This document shows, piece by piece, positions 24,393-34,736 of a DNA stretch of 64,000 bases. The notes under the pieces were generated by a model. That model had not been told where the DNA came from. It searched no databases and was given only the letters and a program-made list of their open reading frames with translations. A program made the position numbers and the translations under genes. The stretch covers positions 295,194 through 359,193 of the forward strand of contig CAJNDS010002565.1 of assembly GCA_905221605.1 (NCBI GenBank). The letters are read 5' to 3'. Position 1 is the stretch's first letter; each line of letters opens with the position of its first letter. The DNA is from Symbiodinium natans (Eukaryota > Sar > Dinophyceae > Suessiales > Symbiodiniaceae).

Positions 24393-26255
24393 AACTAGGA
24401 TCCACAGCAGGCCCTTATTCCATTGCTAGGGTTCAGGTTCCCTGAAAACGCGCCCATAAGCAATGACAAGTGCGCCATTTGTTTTTTTTCTAGGTTACTC
24501 TTGGGTCTAGGGTTTAGGGTTTAGGGTTTAGGGTTTAGGTAGGAAGGCTACTTAGTATCCCCATAGAAACCCAGAACACAGCCCTGCGTTAACGACTGTT
24601 CTGGGCCCATCCGCAAGCTGCAACAACATGCTCATTCAGAAGCCCTCAGAGTAAACATCAACGCTTTGGCCCAGAGGGGTTCGACACAAACATTGATCCG
24701 TCACAGCTAGAGACACTAGATTCTACATCTTAAACACAGCATCCTCAGCCCGAACAGGCCCTACTAGAGCCCCAAGCAACACATCTGGGCATTTCCCAAA
24801 AGAGAGGGGTGGACCCATTATGCCCAAACACTAACAATATTATCCTCAAAATAGGAGTCCCCAAATAGGGTACCCTAAACCCTAAACCCTGGGAAAACCG
24901 CCATTGCCTGTCCGAAGGTAGCTGGGTGTCCTGCCGAAGTCGCGGAGCTTCTTCGTCAACAGGCCGAACAAAACGCATGACCATGAAGCTGTGTGGGGTT
25001 TAGGGTTTAGGGTTCAGGGTTCAGGGTTTAGGGTTTAGGGTTTAGGGTTTAGGACAGCCATGGTCAAGCCCTGAGGGTTTAGCGCTCAGGGTTTCGGGAA
25101 CTCTTTTTCAAGCATATCACCTAGCTCTTGAAAGGCCTTTTGCGAGCTCACTGCAGTGTCGAGCGTGTCTGAACGATTCACCTTCCACCTCTGCCGTATC
25201 CCCTAAACTCTAAACCGCAATCGATAGAAGACGTAGCGTTTGCATTGTACAGATGCTTTAAGCTCGCCCAAAAACAGTTTGATCTTTCGGCAAGTAACCT
25301 TCAGCTTTGCTGAGCATTCTGCTTGATGCCTCCTGTTGGGGCTCAACTTTGTGATTGCAGTGGTGATTGCCAGTGACAGCAATTCCTTGCACACACGGAA
25401 AGCCACGATCGGTGCTCCTCACCCTTCCGCCGGAGAACACCATCACTCATAGCCAAGCCATCGGCAATAACCTCCACGCTAAGCCCTATAAACCCTGAGC
25501 CCCTTGGTCTATTAAAAGCTTGAATCCTAAGCCTACATACCGTCTAGGGTTGCAAGTCGCGAGAATCCGGGGTAGAAGCCGCATGAGACCTGAAAGCGAG
25601 CGCCGTGGCAGGCTGTGAATGGACTGGTCCTCATGTCGTTGTCTGAGCAGGAGCCTAACCAGAGGGTCTAATATTGGGCTCGGAATAATTGCTAGCAGTA
25701 TTCCTTTAGGGCCCCTATATGATTATACCGTAATTACCCCCAAAACCCTACTCTTATTATTCGGGCCCCTATATTAGGGCTTTCTGGCTCAAGGGAGTGG
25801 GCTCTGCACTGAAACAGCAGCCACGTATCGATATCTGATCGGGGAACAGGTTAGCCTCCAAGTAAGGGGCAGTCCTTTTTTGTTGAGAGCTTACCGCCGC
25901 CATGCTTTTGGAACACAGTTCCCGCCTGAACTCCTTCGCAGGCAACTCTACAGGCGTTTAGGGTGTAAGGGTTAGGGGCCTTAGGGTTTAGGGTTTAGGG
26001 TTTAGGGTTTAGGGTTTAGGGTGCGGTCTCTAGCAGTGCCCGGATTTTGGGTAAAGAGCTGCAGGGATGTAGGGGGGCAGCTCTGGTCTTCTTCTAGTTG
26101 TCTTCGGCTGTCCGTCGCGTCGCAGCCCCAAACCCTATGAGGCCTATACTGTATGGGGATGTCCGAAAAATAGGGGCACCGCTTAAGTACCCCAAAAACT
26201 ATATAATCGTTTTAAAGGAGCCCCCCCCAAAAAAAAAAACGAAAAGAAAAAAAAG
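24393..26255. other. unassigned unique sequence
   Basis: Contains short TTTAGGG blocks (24506-24540, 24998-25055, 25985-26022) and frames below 80 codons without motifs. Frames on the minus strand at 25203-25446 overlap each other and are not supported. Confidence 0.4.
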
Positions 26256-26261
26256 CGGGTA

Positions 26262-26445
26262 CTTGGAGGCTCGTTCATGGTACTTAGTAACCAATTACAA
26301 CTGTACTTATAACCCACTTATTAGCCCCTTAAGTGCCTAATAAGTACAGTTATAAGTACAGTTCCTAAACCCTAAACCCTAAACCCCTTTAAGTACAGTC
26401 ATGAGTACAGTTATTACCGGTTAATGAGTACCGTGAACCTGCAAG
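26262..26445. mobile_element. foldback repeat B with an internal CCCTAAA insertion
   Basis: Left arm 26262-26336 and right arm 26385-26445 are imperfect inverted copies of each other. On the minus strand the left arm reads AGTACCATGAACGAGCCTCC; on the plus strand the right arm reads AGTACCGTGAACCTGCAAG. The centre contains TAAGTACAG repeats and, at about 26362-26384, three CCCTAAA-type units. A half copy lies at 59645-59720. No coding capacity. Confidence 0.6.
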
Positions 26446-26689
26446 TATAGGGGCCGGAATAATTCACTATGGCCTTATCCTAAATATGAAGGTCCCCCTA
26501 TAGTAGCTTCCTTGGGACTAATGGCCTTATTCTAAATATTCAGGTCCCCCTATAGTAGCTTCCTTAGGAAGCGCCTTCTTTCAAGTACCCCTGTTTCTGG
26601 AAACCCCAAATGAATCCTTGCCAGGACTTAGAAACCATGGGCATCGCCAAGCCGCTCGGTTTGACCTTGGGCTTGGGAAAGATTCGATA

Positions 26690-26972
26690 GGGTTTAGGGT
26701 TTAGGGTTTAGGGTTTAGGGTTTAGGGTTTAGGGTTTAGGGTTTAGGGTTTAGGGTTTAGGGTTTAGGGTTTAGGGTTTAGGGTTTAGGGTTCAGGAAAG
26801 CGGCTCTCTCTTCAGTGCCCCCCACACAGACTGATGGAAGTCCCCGAGTTTGGGGTTCAGGATTTGGGGGTTTTGGTTCCCTGGTAGGGTTTAAGGTTTA
26901 GGGTTTAGGGTTTAGGGTTTAGGGTTTAGGGTTTAGGGTTTAGGGTTTAGGGTTTAGGGTTTAGGGTTTAGG
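26690..26972. repeat. two TTTAGGG arrays
   Basis: 26691-26793 (about 14 units) and 26890-26972 (about 11 units), separated by ~95 bp of unique sequence. Confidence 0.9.
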
Positions 26973-27539
26973 GCTCAGGGTTTAGGGTTAGGGTTCAGGG
27001 TTTAGACTGAACAGCCGGCCAGGAAGATCTGGGACTCTAGTCTACAGCTTCTTGGTCAGTTCTGGAGACTGTAGCCCATTTGTGGTCTCTGTGACAAATG
27101 GCCCCCCACTCACCCTGAACCCGAAACCGTAAAACCCCAGCCACGAGGATGGCCAGTGAGAGCCTGCTTCTCTCAGAGTCTCGTTTCAGGGAGAGTTTCC
27201 CTTCAGTACACATGTAATCCTGAGCGACTATAGTGTATTCAAGCCTGAGACCCCAGAACCCAAACGTGTAAGCCCTGAGCCCTCAACCCTAAACGCCGTA
27301 AACCCTAAACTCTAAACCCTATACCCCAAACCCTAAACCCAAAACCCGGAACCTACACCTTCAACCCTGAACCCTCAACCCCAAACCCTGAACCCCCAAA
27401 ACCCGCTAAACTCCTAACCCCCTGCACCTCAAGTCCCTAAGGGTCCATGCGCCTGCATAGTATATTCTCGAGCCGTAAAAGGGTTCCTAGTTAGTCCAGT
27501 AGTTATGGGTTCCAAGTATATACTCTCTGCATAAATATG
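26973..27539. other. spacer rich in degenerate CCCTAAA-like sequence
   Basis: 27270-27440 is degenerate CCCTAAA/CCCCAAA material. The rest is unique without a supported gene. Confidence 0.45.
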
Positions 27540-27682
27540 CATACATATCTATATATATATATATGTGTATATATATATATGTATATATATATATATGGTC
27601 ACCCCCCCCCCCCCCCCTCGACAGACCCCGGAATTGTATTTCCGATCTGTCCAGGAAGCGGGGGGGGGGGGGGGGGGGAAGA
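27540..27682. repeat. left border of repeat island: TA microsatellite, poly-C and poly-G
   Basis: A TA/TG microsatellite (27544-27597) is followed by GGTCA, a C run (27603-27617), CTCGACAGACCCCGG, and about 25 bp further a G run (27660-27678). The C and G runs could pair around a ~42-nt loop. The CTCGACAGACCCCGG segment recurs inverted at 29996-30020. Confidence 0.75.
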
Positions 27683-27689
27683 GCACCAC

Positions 27690-28682
27690 TCCAAAATTCC
27701 TCGAGTTTCCAAAAATCCAAAAATCCAAAAAAACCCAACCCAAGTTTCGGATTTTTGGAAACTCGAGGAATTTGCTCAAAATCCAAAAAAATCCCAAAAT
27801 TCCTCGAGTTTCCAAAATCCCAAAATCCAAAAATCCCAACCCAAGTTTCGGATTTTTGGAAACTCGAGGAATTTGCTCAAAATCCAAAAAAACCCAAAAT
27901 TCCTCGAGTTTCCAAAAATCCAAAAATCCAAAAATCCCAACCCCAGTTTCGGATTTTTGGAAACTCGAGGAATTTGCTCAAAATCCAAAAAACCCAAAAT
28001 TCCTCGAGTTTCCAAAAATCCAAAAATCCAAAAATCCCAACCCCAGTTTCGGATTTTTGGAAACTCGAGGAATTTGCTCAAAATCCAAAAAAACCCAAAA
28101 TTCCTCGAGTTTCCAAAAATCCAAAAATCCAAAAATCCCAACCCCAGTTTCGGATTTTTGGAAACTCGAGGAATTTGCTCAAAATCCAAAAAAACCCAAA
28201 ATTCCTCGAGTTTCCAAAAATCCAAAAATCCAAAAATCCCAACCCCAGTTTCGGATTTTTGGAAACTCGAGGAATTTTGGGTTTTTTTGGATTTTGAGCA
28301 AATTCCTCGAGTTTCCAAAAATCCGAAACTGGGGCTGGGATTTTTGGATTTTTGGAATTTTGGAAACTCGAGGAATTTTGGGTTTTTTTGGATTTTGAGC
28401 AAATTCCTCGAGTTTCCAAAAATCCGAAACTGGGGTTGGGATTTTTGGAATTTTGGAATTTTGGAAACTCGAGGAATTTTGGGTTTTTTTGGATTTTGAG
28501 CAAATTCCTCGAGTTTCCAAAAATCCGAAACTGGGTTGGGATTTTTGGATTTTTGGATTTTTGGATTTTTGGAAACTCGAGGAATTTTGGGTTTTTTTGG
28601 ATTTTGAGCAAATTCCTCGAGTTTCCAAAAATCCGAAACTTGGGTTGGGATTTTTGGATTTTTGGATTTTTGGAAACTCAGG
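27690..28682. repeat. foldback satellite with ~101-bp units, orientation reversed at ~28275
   Basis: Units of about 101 bp contain ATTCCTCGAGTTTCC, tandem CCAAAAAT units, CAACCCCAGTTTCGG and GGAAACTCGAGGAATTTGC. Each unit is an inverted repeat in itself. From 27690 to ~28275 the units run one way; from there to 28682 they run the other way, making a large palindrome. Frames up to 322 codons are open on both strands and reflect the repeat. Confidence 0.9.
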
Positions 28683-29370
28683 TTTTGGTGAGATTCTTTT
28701 AGGGGTTCTACACTCATGAGAAATATGAAATATATTAAAAACACAGAGAGCTATGCTAGCAACAGCTACTGGAGTTGCTTACGGAAGTGCGAGGAAAAGT
28801 GCTTGATGCTGCGCTTCTGCCCACGTTAATGAGAACCCTATGATAGTTGATAGGAATCCTAATAAACTGAAGAGGACCCCTACTACAATTAATAGGAACC
28901 AATGGGACTCCTATAACGAATGTGAACCCTTAACTAATAGGAATCCTATTAAAAATGATATGAGCCTAAACCAATAGGAATCCCTTTCAAATGAATCAGA
29001 TCCTTATTAAAATTAATACGAATCCACATATCATGAGTAAGAGCTCTGAAATTGATATGAGTCTTATTGCAGTAGTAGGAGCTTTATCAAAATAATTAGG
29101 AACCATATGAAACTTCACTGGAATCCTATGAAAATAAGTAGGAATCTTTCGGGCTCCTACGAAATTTATCGGGGAAGCTAGTAGAAAGCCCATTAAATTG
29201 AATAGGAACCCTTAACAAATCAAAAGAACGCAGTGAAGATTAATAGGAATTAATAGGACTCCTATGAAAAATAAGATTCGTTTAACAAGAATTAGTAGGA
29301 ATCCTACTAAATGAATATGAGCCTAAACCAATAGGAATTACTTTCAAACGAATGAGACCTCTATCCGGTA
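28683..29370. repeat. AT-rich region with repeated TAGGAATCCTA motifs
   Basis: Many short copies of AATAGGAATCC(T) variants. One ~65-bp segment (ATATGAGCCTAAACCAATAG) occurs twice, near 28958 and 29318. Composition differs from the surrounding GC-rich host DNA. No supported gene. Confidence 0.65.
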
Positions 29371-29812
29371 CGGATTCTTAGTTCCTGGGTTACCTCTTAT
29401 TGAAATCCTTTTTGAAATATATTGAATTTCAATAAGGGCGGTACTAGGAACTAAGAATCCAAACCTATGTGTTTCTATTTTAAGACCCTTATTGAAATAT
29501 TGAATTTGAATAAGGGCTGTACTAGGAACTAAGAACTCAGACCAAGAGTCCCTGGCAGTCTTAGTTCTTAGTTCTTGGTTCCGCCCTTATTGAAATTCAA
29601 TATTTCAATAAGGGTTTCCATAATGACCACCCGTATTGAAGTTCAATACTTCAAGAAGGGTTTCAATAATGCCAACCCTTATTGAAATTCAATATTTCAT
29701 TAAGGGTTTCAATAATGACCACCCTTGTTGATTCAATATTTCAATAAGGGTTTCAATAATGCCAACCCTTCTGGACATTCAATATTTCAATAAGGGTTTT
29801 AAAATAGAAACA
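29371..29812. repeat. palindromic ~45-bp repeats (CCCTTATTGAAATTCAATATTTCAATAAGGG type)
   Basis: Near-palindromic cores of CTTATTGAAATTCAATA joined to its complement occur about seven times, some flanked by TAGGAACTAAGAA or its complement. Between 29580 and 29790 the core recurs about every 45 bp with TTTCAATAATG(A/C)C spacers. Each unit could form a hairpin. Confidence 0.8.
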
Positions 29813-29989
29813 CATAGGTTTAACAGACAACAAAAGAAAAACATACAACAACAGAGAAAAACATCAAAGGCATTAAACAAAGCACAAAAGTATAGATCTT
29901 TGGGGAGGGGGGGTACCATATATCTCTATTGTTTGTTAACGTGTCTGGCTACTGTGTGCTGCTATGCTGTCCGTCGCGCCCTCAGCCCT

Positions 29990-30044
29990 TTTTTTGCTTC
30001 CGGGGGTCTGTCGAGGGGGGGGGGTGAGCATATATATATATTCC
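29990..30044. repeat. right border of repeat island, inverted copy of 27595-27632
   Basis: GGGGTCTGTCGAG, a G run, TGAGC and (AT)n form the reverse complement of the TA/poly-C/TCGACAGACCCC border at 27595-27632. The two borders bracket ~2.4 kb and could be the ends of one composite element. Confidence 0.6.
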
Positions 30045-31704
30045 CTAAACCCTGAACCCGCAACCCTCAACCCTAAACCCTAAACCCTATACCCTAAACC
30101 CTAAATCCTAACTAAACCACAAGGGTACGTGGACCATGAGGGAGGGGCAGCCAAGGTTCGGTTGGCGGCGGCAGTTGACTCTCCTCGCGCGCGCGGAGGA
30201 GGCGAAGGCTGGCGCTGTTTTGAATGCACCGGTTTAGGGTTTAGGGGGCTTCGGGCTTTTGGGTTTAGGGTTTAGGGTTGAGGGCTATAGGGCTTAGGGT
30301 GTAGTAGGGCTTTGGTTTAGGTATCGAGATTGGGGTGTTGAGTTTAATGGTGCGCTGACCGGTTGGCATGAGAGTACTCTTTGTTATCTGATGAAACAAT
30401 CTCGGAAACCTGTCTAGTGGGAACAGGTTGCTGTGGCCAGGGTCTATTTTGAGATGCAGTCTTCGTACTTGTTATAGGTTTAGGGCTTTTTTTGGGGGGG
30501 GGGGGTTTGGGGTGCGGGTTTTAGGGTTCAGGGCTTAGGGGGTTTAGGGTTTAGGGTTCAAGGCTTCGTGGTCCATATGCCTTGAATGGGGTTCTAAATG
30601 TAAGCGTATATGGGCATCTATACTATACCAACAAAATGTTACAATCCTTCAAAAACAGGGTGGGGGGTCATTTAATGACCCCAAGAAACCCTACCCTAAG
30701 GCAAAAACCCTAAACCCTAAACCCTAAACCCTAAACCCTAAACCCTAAACCCCTAAACCCTAAAACCTAGACCAAAACCCTAAACAGGCTGTCAGACCGT
30801 TGCCACAGATGGCCATGACCGGGCCGCCAGCGCCACCAGCCGCCATGCCCCAGGCGGAGTGTGTCTCTGCGGTTTAGGGTTTAGGGTTTAGGGTTTGGGG
30901 TTTAGGGTTTAGGGTTTAGGGCTCCTGTGAACCGCCTTTCATGGAGGTTTCATGTACCTACATCTCGTATACTTGGGCTCTAAACACGGGTTCCTGTGCA
31001 ATTAGAGGCTTGAGGCCCCAAGATTTTACCACATGGGCACATGGGCACTTTGGGTTAGTGCTTGTGACACTCGATCGCGCATGTGGTCCTTGGCATGCTT
31101 TCCTTGGCTCCCGCACTAAACCCTAAACCCTAAACCCTAAACCCTAAACCCTAAACCCTAAACCCCGCAGGTGGCCTCAGATGCGTATCCGCCGCCTCCA
31201 CATCGCCCGGTACCTTGCTTCGCCCAGCCCCTCCGCCAGCTGCCTCTGCCACCGCCAGCGTCCCAAGTGTTGGGGTTTAGGGTTTAGGGTTTTAGGGTTT
31301 AGGGTTGAGGGTTTAGGGTTAATGTTTAGGGTTGAGGGTTTAAGGTTTAGGGTTTAGATGCTGACCACTCGAACGTTTAAAGGGTCAAGGGGACAGAGCC
31401 AGCGTCGTAGTCCCTTCTGGTCGTGGTGATATCATGCGTGCGCAACGGATTCTGGGCACTGGCAGATTCCTCAACCAGAACTCAAATTCTCTTCCCAAAG
31501 TCAAGACCCCCAAGTGGAGGCTATGTTGAAGCTGAAGCAATGTTGGGATTTCCAAGGAGGGTGGTCTAATTTCCGGACCTTCTTAGCGGGGGTTGAGGTT
31601 TAGGTGTATCGATCCCTTGCGCGAGGGCTTGTGGCGAGCTTCCACTACACCCGCCAGGTGATGAGGGCTTTCCTGCAAGAGTTTAGAGGATAAGGTTCAA
31701 GGAT
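30045..31704. repeat. interstitial telomere repeats and unassigned spacers
   Basis: Blocks of CCCTAAA lie at 30064-30110, 30705-30785 and 31115-31167. Blocks of TTTAGGG lie at 30229-30290, 30868-30925 and 31273-31360. No gene could be supported in the spacers. Confidence 0.6.
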
Positions 31705-31933
31705 GTGCGTATAGGTTTTGAGGATGTGGGCATTACTCTAGGCTCTATAGCCTCAACCCTGGACCCTATGAAGCAACAGCACCTGCCTCAATATACCCCA
31801 CCATTGACTCCGCAGCTGAACGCCACAACCCAAACCCCCCAAATCCTGGAGCCTGTGCCCTCACCCCGATCCTCTCACATGCTAAACGCCTCAACCCCAA
31901 ACCCCACTGCCCCAGCACCCTCGCCCCCGAAAC
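31705..31933 (+). pseudogene. possible host open frame split by the viral element (left part)
   Basis: A Pro/Thr/Ser/Gln-rich frame is open up to the element boundary. If the element and one GAAAC copy are removed, the frame continues without a stop into 52059-52276, giving 149 codons including the stop (229 + 218 = 447 nt). No domain is recognised and no ATG start is seen, so it may be an internal exon or a chance frame. The length exceeds chance expectation only modestly. Confidence 0.35.
31929..31933. other. target site duplication, left copy (GAAAC)
   Basis: GAAAC directly precedes the element's 5'-AGTCAGGG end and is repeated directly after the ...CCCTGACT end at 52054-52058. Polintons and relatives with retroviral-type integrases make duplications of 5-6 bp. 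Confidence 0.8.
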
Positions 31934-32218
31934 AGTCAGGGAAGGCCTTGCCCAGTTTGGGTAATTGCACCACCGTGGCCCAGATCATAGCCATAATATC
32001 CTAAAACACTTTACCATATAGAAAATAAGGTGCAATTATCCAAAATGGACAAGGTAATGGGGTCGCCCAGTTTGTGATATTACATCACCGTGAACATATA
32101 AATCACAACTAGTAGCTCATTATCCTTAAAATACTCTATCTCATCCTATTTATCAGGTGATGTAACATCCTAAACTGGGCAAGGTTAGGTTTATTCATTT
32201 TATGGGGAATAGTGTGGG
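31934..32218 (+). repeat. left terminal inverted repeat
   Basis: Matches the reverse complement of 51763-52053 with a few substitutions and one ~11-bp length difference near 32100. Similarity fades after TTCATTTTATGGGG. The repeat carries four copies of a ~27-nt motif, listed separately. Confidence 0.92.
31946..32184. promoter_or_regulatory. four-copy motif array inside the terminal repeat
   Basis: A motif CCTTGCCCAGTTTGGGTAAT followed by TGCACC(A) occurs at 31946-31974 (plus), 32028-32054 (minus), 32062-32090 (plus) and 32155-32184 (minus). It thus forms two convergent pairs. Copies 3 and 4 use TTACATCACC in place of TGCACCACC. The same set occurs in the right repeat. A likely role is binding of the integrase or of a replication-initiating or terminal protein; this is inference. 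Confidence 0.6.
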
Positions 32219-32542
32219 TAGGAGGGTGGGGGGTTTGGGAAAATGCTGGAGAGGTTTGGGAAAATGCTGGAGATAGCGCATCGAGCTTCGATGCGCCAGG
32301 GGGTGTGGTGTAGTCTGCAGCCACAACGGCGACCCTTCCACTGGCGACTTCTTCAACAGGTCACCCCTGCAAGTTTGAGTTCCAGAGCATGTTGGTATAG
32401 GATTTAGGGTTTCGGGGTTAGGGTTTTGGGTTTACACTTGTTCTTGTCAAGAAGCTTACGTGGGAGTGCCAGCGACTGAGCTTCAAGGGCAGCCTCCTTT
32501 GCTTCGCAGGCGTTTGTAGTGAAGATCAAGAAGCATAGCGCA

Positions 32543-33721
32543 ATGGCAGTCAGTTCCGATGATCGAATTGGCCTGATGATGCAGATGATGCAGCAGTTTC
32601 AGAACTCCATGCAGAACCTCGAGGAGTCCATGGTGAAGAAGGTGGACAACCTTCAGGATTCCATGCAGAAGCAGGTGGAGAAGGTGGACAACCTTCAGGA
32701 CTCCATGCAGAAGCAGGTGGAGAAGGTGGACAACCTTCAGGACTCCATGCAGAAGCAGGTGGAGAAGGTGGACAACCTTCAGGATTCCATGCAGAAGCAG
32801 GTGGAGAAGGTGGACAACCTTCAGGAGTCCATGCAGAAGCAGGTGGAGAAGGTGGACAACCTTCAGGATTCCATGCAGAAGCAGGTGGAGAAGCTTCAGG
32901 AGTCCATGCAGAAGCAGGTGGAGAAGGTGGACAACCTTCAGGAGTCCATGCAGAAGCAGGTGGAGAAGTTGCAGCAGGGTCAAGACTCCATGTCAAAGGA
33001 CATCAACACATTCGTGACACCACTCTACCGCATGCATCCAGTTCCAGAAGATGTGGTGTCGCAGTTGACTGATAAGACTTTCCATGAGACAGCAAAAAAG
33101 TACTACGGGGGCACAGATTCATGTGTCGTCTTGAGCCAGCTTTTCAGTTCCGAAGAGGGAGCACCCTGGTGGTTTGCCGGCTATTACTACCCAGCAGTTG
33201 CGGAACACATCGTTCCTAAGGCACAGTGGACAGTGGCTGAGAACTGGGGGTTTCACACAACAGACGCAAAGAACGCGCTGCTTCTTCTTAAGGACGTGGA
33301 ACTGAAGTATCAAGCCGGGAGGTTAACTCTGATCCCAGCTGAAGTTCAACGAGGCAAAGATGAACTGATTCTCGTGGTTGAGATCAGCACGGCATTGAAG
33401 GACACAGTCATCACGTACGTAAACAGTGGTGGATGGCCAGTGAAGGGAAAATTCAAGGGGCAGGGAAGGCTCAAAGAGCTGAAATTTGGAGATCTGGACG
33501 GCAAAGAAATTTCTGTCCGCCCCCCGCCTCACATGCGGGCGCTCTTTCTCAAAGCAGAAATGGCGCACAGGCAGCATGAGGAGTTGACAAATCCGTTCAC
33601 GATTGAACATAGATATACCCAGCGCTGTCAGAGCATGACCCAAACTCTGATCAAGCGACTTCTGGAGTCAAATTCGCTAGCCGCTAGTGCCGGCCCGAGG
33701 CAGCGTGCAGAAGAGCTGTGA
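32543..33721 (+). CDS. coiled-coil repeat protein with unknown C-terminal domain (cargo gene)
   Basis: A 392-residue protein if started at the ATG at 32543; the frame is open further upstream, and CCTCCTTTGCTTCGCAG just before 32510 resembles a splice acceptor, so an earlier exon is possible. Residues ~1-30 are Met/Gln-rich. Residues ~30-145 are eight to nine 14-residue repeats (KVDNLQDSMQKQVE), two heptads each, predicting a long coiled coil. The C-terminal ~235 residues are non-repetitive, probably globular, and not recognised. GC content is host-like and unlike the viral genes to the right. It could be a host gene carried by the virus, or host DNA inserted into it. I cannot assign a function. 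Confidence 0.7.
   Translation: MAVSSDDRIGLMMQMMQQFQNSMQNLEESMVKKVDNLQDSMQKQVEKVDNLQDSMQKQVEKVDNLQDSMQKQVEKVDNLQDSMQKQVEKVDNLQESMQKQVEKVDNLQDSMQKQVEKLQESMQKQVEKVDNLQESMQKQVEKLQQGQDSMSKDINTFVTPLYRMHPVPEDVVSQLTDKTFHETAKKYYGGTDSCVVLSQLFSSEEGAPWWFAGYYYPAVAEHIVPKAQWTVAENWGFHTTDAKNALLLLKDVELKYQAGRLTLIPAEVQRGKDELILVVEISTALKDTVITYVNSGGWPVKGKFKGQGRLKELKFGDLDGKEISVRPPPHMRALFLKAEMAHRQHEELTNPFTIEHRYTQRCQSMTQTLIKRLLESNSLAASAGPRQRAEEL
32640..32970. repeat. 42-bp coding tandem repeat
   Basis: Near-identical 42-bp units (GTGGACAACCTTCAGGA, TCCATGCAGAAGCAGGTGGA) encode the 14-residue coiled-coil repeats. Two units lack the VDNLQ part. High nucleotide identity suggests recent expansion or homogenisation. Confidence 0.9.
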
Positions 33722-33799
33722 GCAGAACTGCTTGTGAACGTGTGAGAAATCCACCAGCTGCACTTGCGTGATGTTTTAGAAAAGCTTTTGTGCTTGTGG

Positions 33800-34065
33800 A
33801 GTTTCCGAACAACGCACCCCTAGGTAGGGGAATACCGGAATACGCACCCCTAGGCAGGGGAACACCGCACCCCTAGGTAGGGGAACACCGCACCCCTAGG
33901 TAGGGGAACACCGCACCCCTAGGTAGGGGAACACCGCACCCCGAAGTAGGGGAGTCCACACCCCGAAGTAGGGGAGTAGGGGAGTCCACACCCCGAAGTA
34001 GGGGAGCAGGGGAGTCCACACCCCAAACTAGGGGAGTCCACAGCCCAAAGTAGGGGAGTGTCTTA
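33800..34065. repeat. ~23-bp minisatellite with palindromic core
   Basis: Units of CCGCACCCCTAGGTAGGGGA, then a second form with CACCCCGAAGTAGGGGAGTC, about a dozen in all. CCCC...GGGG arms in each unit could pair. It lies just downstream of the coiled-coil gene. Confidence 0.85.
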
Positions 34066-34705
34066 GAAAGCCCACGAAGATGCTTTAAATCCACACAAAG
34101 AACAGGTGGACGAAAGCAAAAACCGCAGACACGTCTGGTGGAAGCATGTGCTATGCGCCAGCAGATTTGGGAACAGTTACGGCAGTCACCCCCTAAGCCC
34201 TAACCTCCTTAAGACTAAACCCTAAACAGTGCGTGACAGGTCAACGACTACGAGAACGACACTGCCTACGACGACTTCTTGAAGGTTCGCCCCTTTTTAG
34301 GGTTTATGGGGTTTAGGGTTTTAGGGTTGGTGTAGTTTGGTTTTTAGGGTTTACTCTTAGGGTGTAGTGGGGTGTTTAGTTGCCACTTCGGGAAAAGAAT
34401 TGGCACTGAGTGCCATGGGGAATCCGACTGCTTACCAAAGCATTGCGATGCACCTCAGAAGGTGTTGGCGCTCAGGCTTTACTTTTAAGGTGTAGTTTGG
34501 GTTTAGGGGCTTTGTTTGGGTTTTTCGTGTTGTGTTTAGTAGGGTTGTACTACTAAAATAATAACCCCAGAATAGAAAACCCTAAAATAAAATTTTGAAA
34601 GTAGTCCGACGGTCGGACAGAGCCTCGCGTGCTACGCGTCGGCCTAAACCACTCTAAAACCATAAATCCAAACATCAGGGTAGTAAACTTTAGGGGTTAA
34701 AATAA

Positions 34706-34735
34706 CAAATAATATTAATATTTTAATATTATTTG
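34706..34735. terminator. perfect 13-bp hairpin at a viral gene end
   Basis: CAAATAATATTAA and its exact complement flank a 4-nt loop, 1 nt beyond the stop codon of the minus-strand gene at 34737-35606. It is one of several palindromes at viral 3' ends. Confidence 0.65.
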
Positions 34736-34736
34736 C

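Larger units (their letters stand above)
32219..34690. other. host-like GC-rich segment inside the element
   Basis: This ~2.4-kb segment separates the left terminal repeat from the AT-rich viral core; the right repeat adjoins the core directly. It has host-like composition, degenerate TTTAGGG sequence (32400-32440, 34190-34380, 34480-34540), a coiled-coil gene and a minisatellite. A 7-bp-arm palindrome (GTCCGACGGTCGGAC) lies near 34605. I could not identify a target duplication around it. It is either captured cargo or a later insertion of host DNA. Confidence 0.6.

Noticed and set aside
27690-28682. CRISPR-like array
   Set aside because: Repeats are contiguous and palindromic with no unique spacers, no cas genes are present, and the context is eukaryotic.
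27487-28744. Long frames (up to 322 codons) on both strands with NPKIQKSQP-type repeats
   Set aside because: Generated by the foldback 101-bp satellite, which lacks stops in many frames on both strands.
32483-32996. Minus-strand frames of 148-166 codons with Leu/His or Pro/Ala repeats
   Set aside because: Antisense shadows of the 42-bp coiled-coil repeat.
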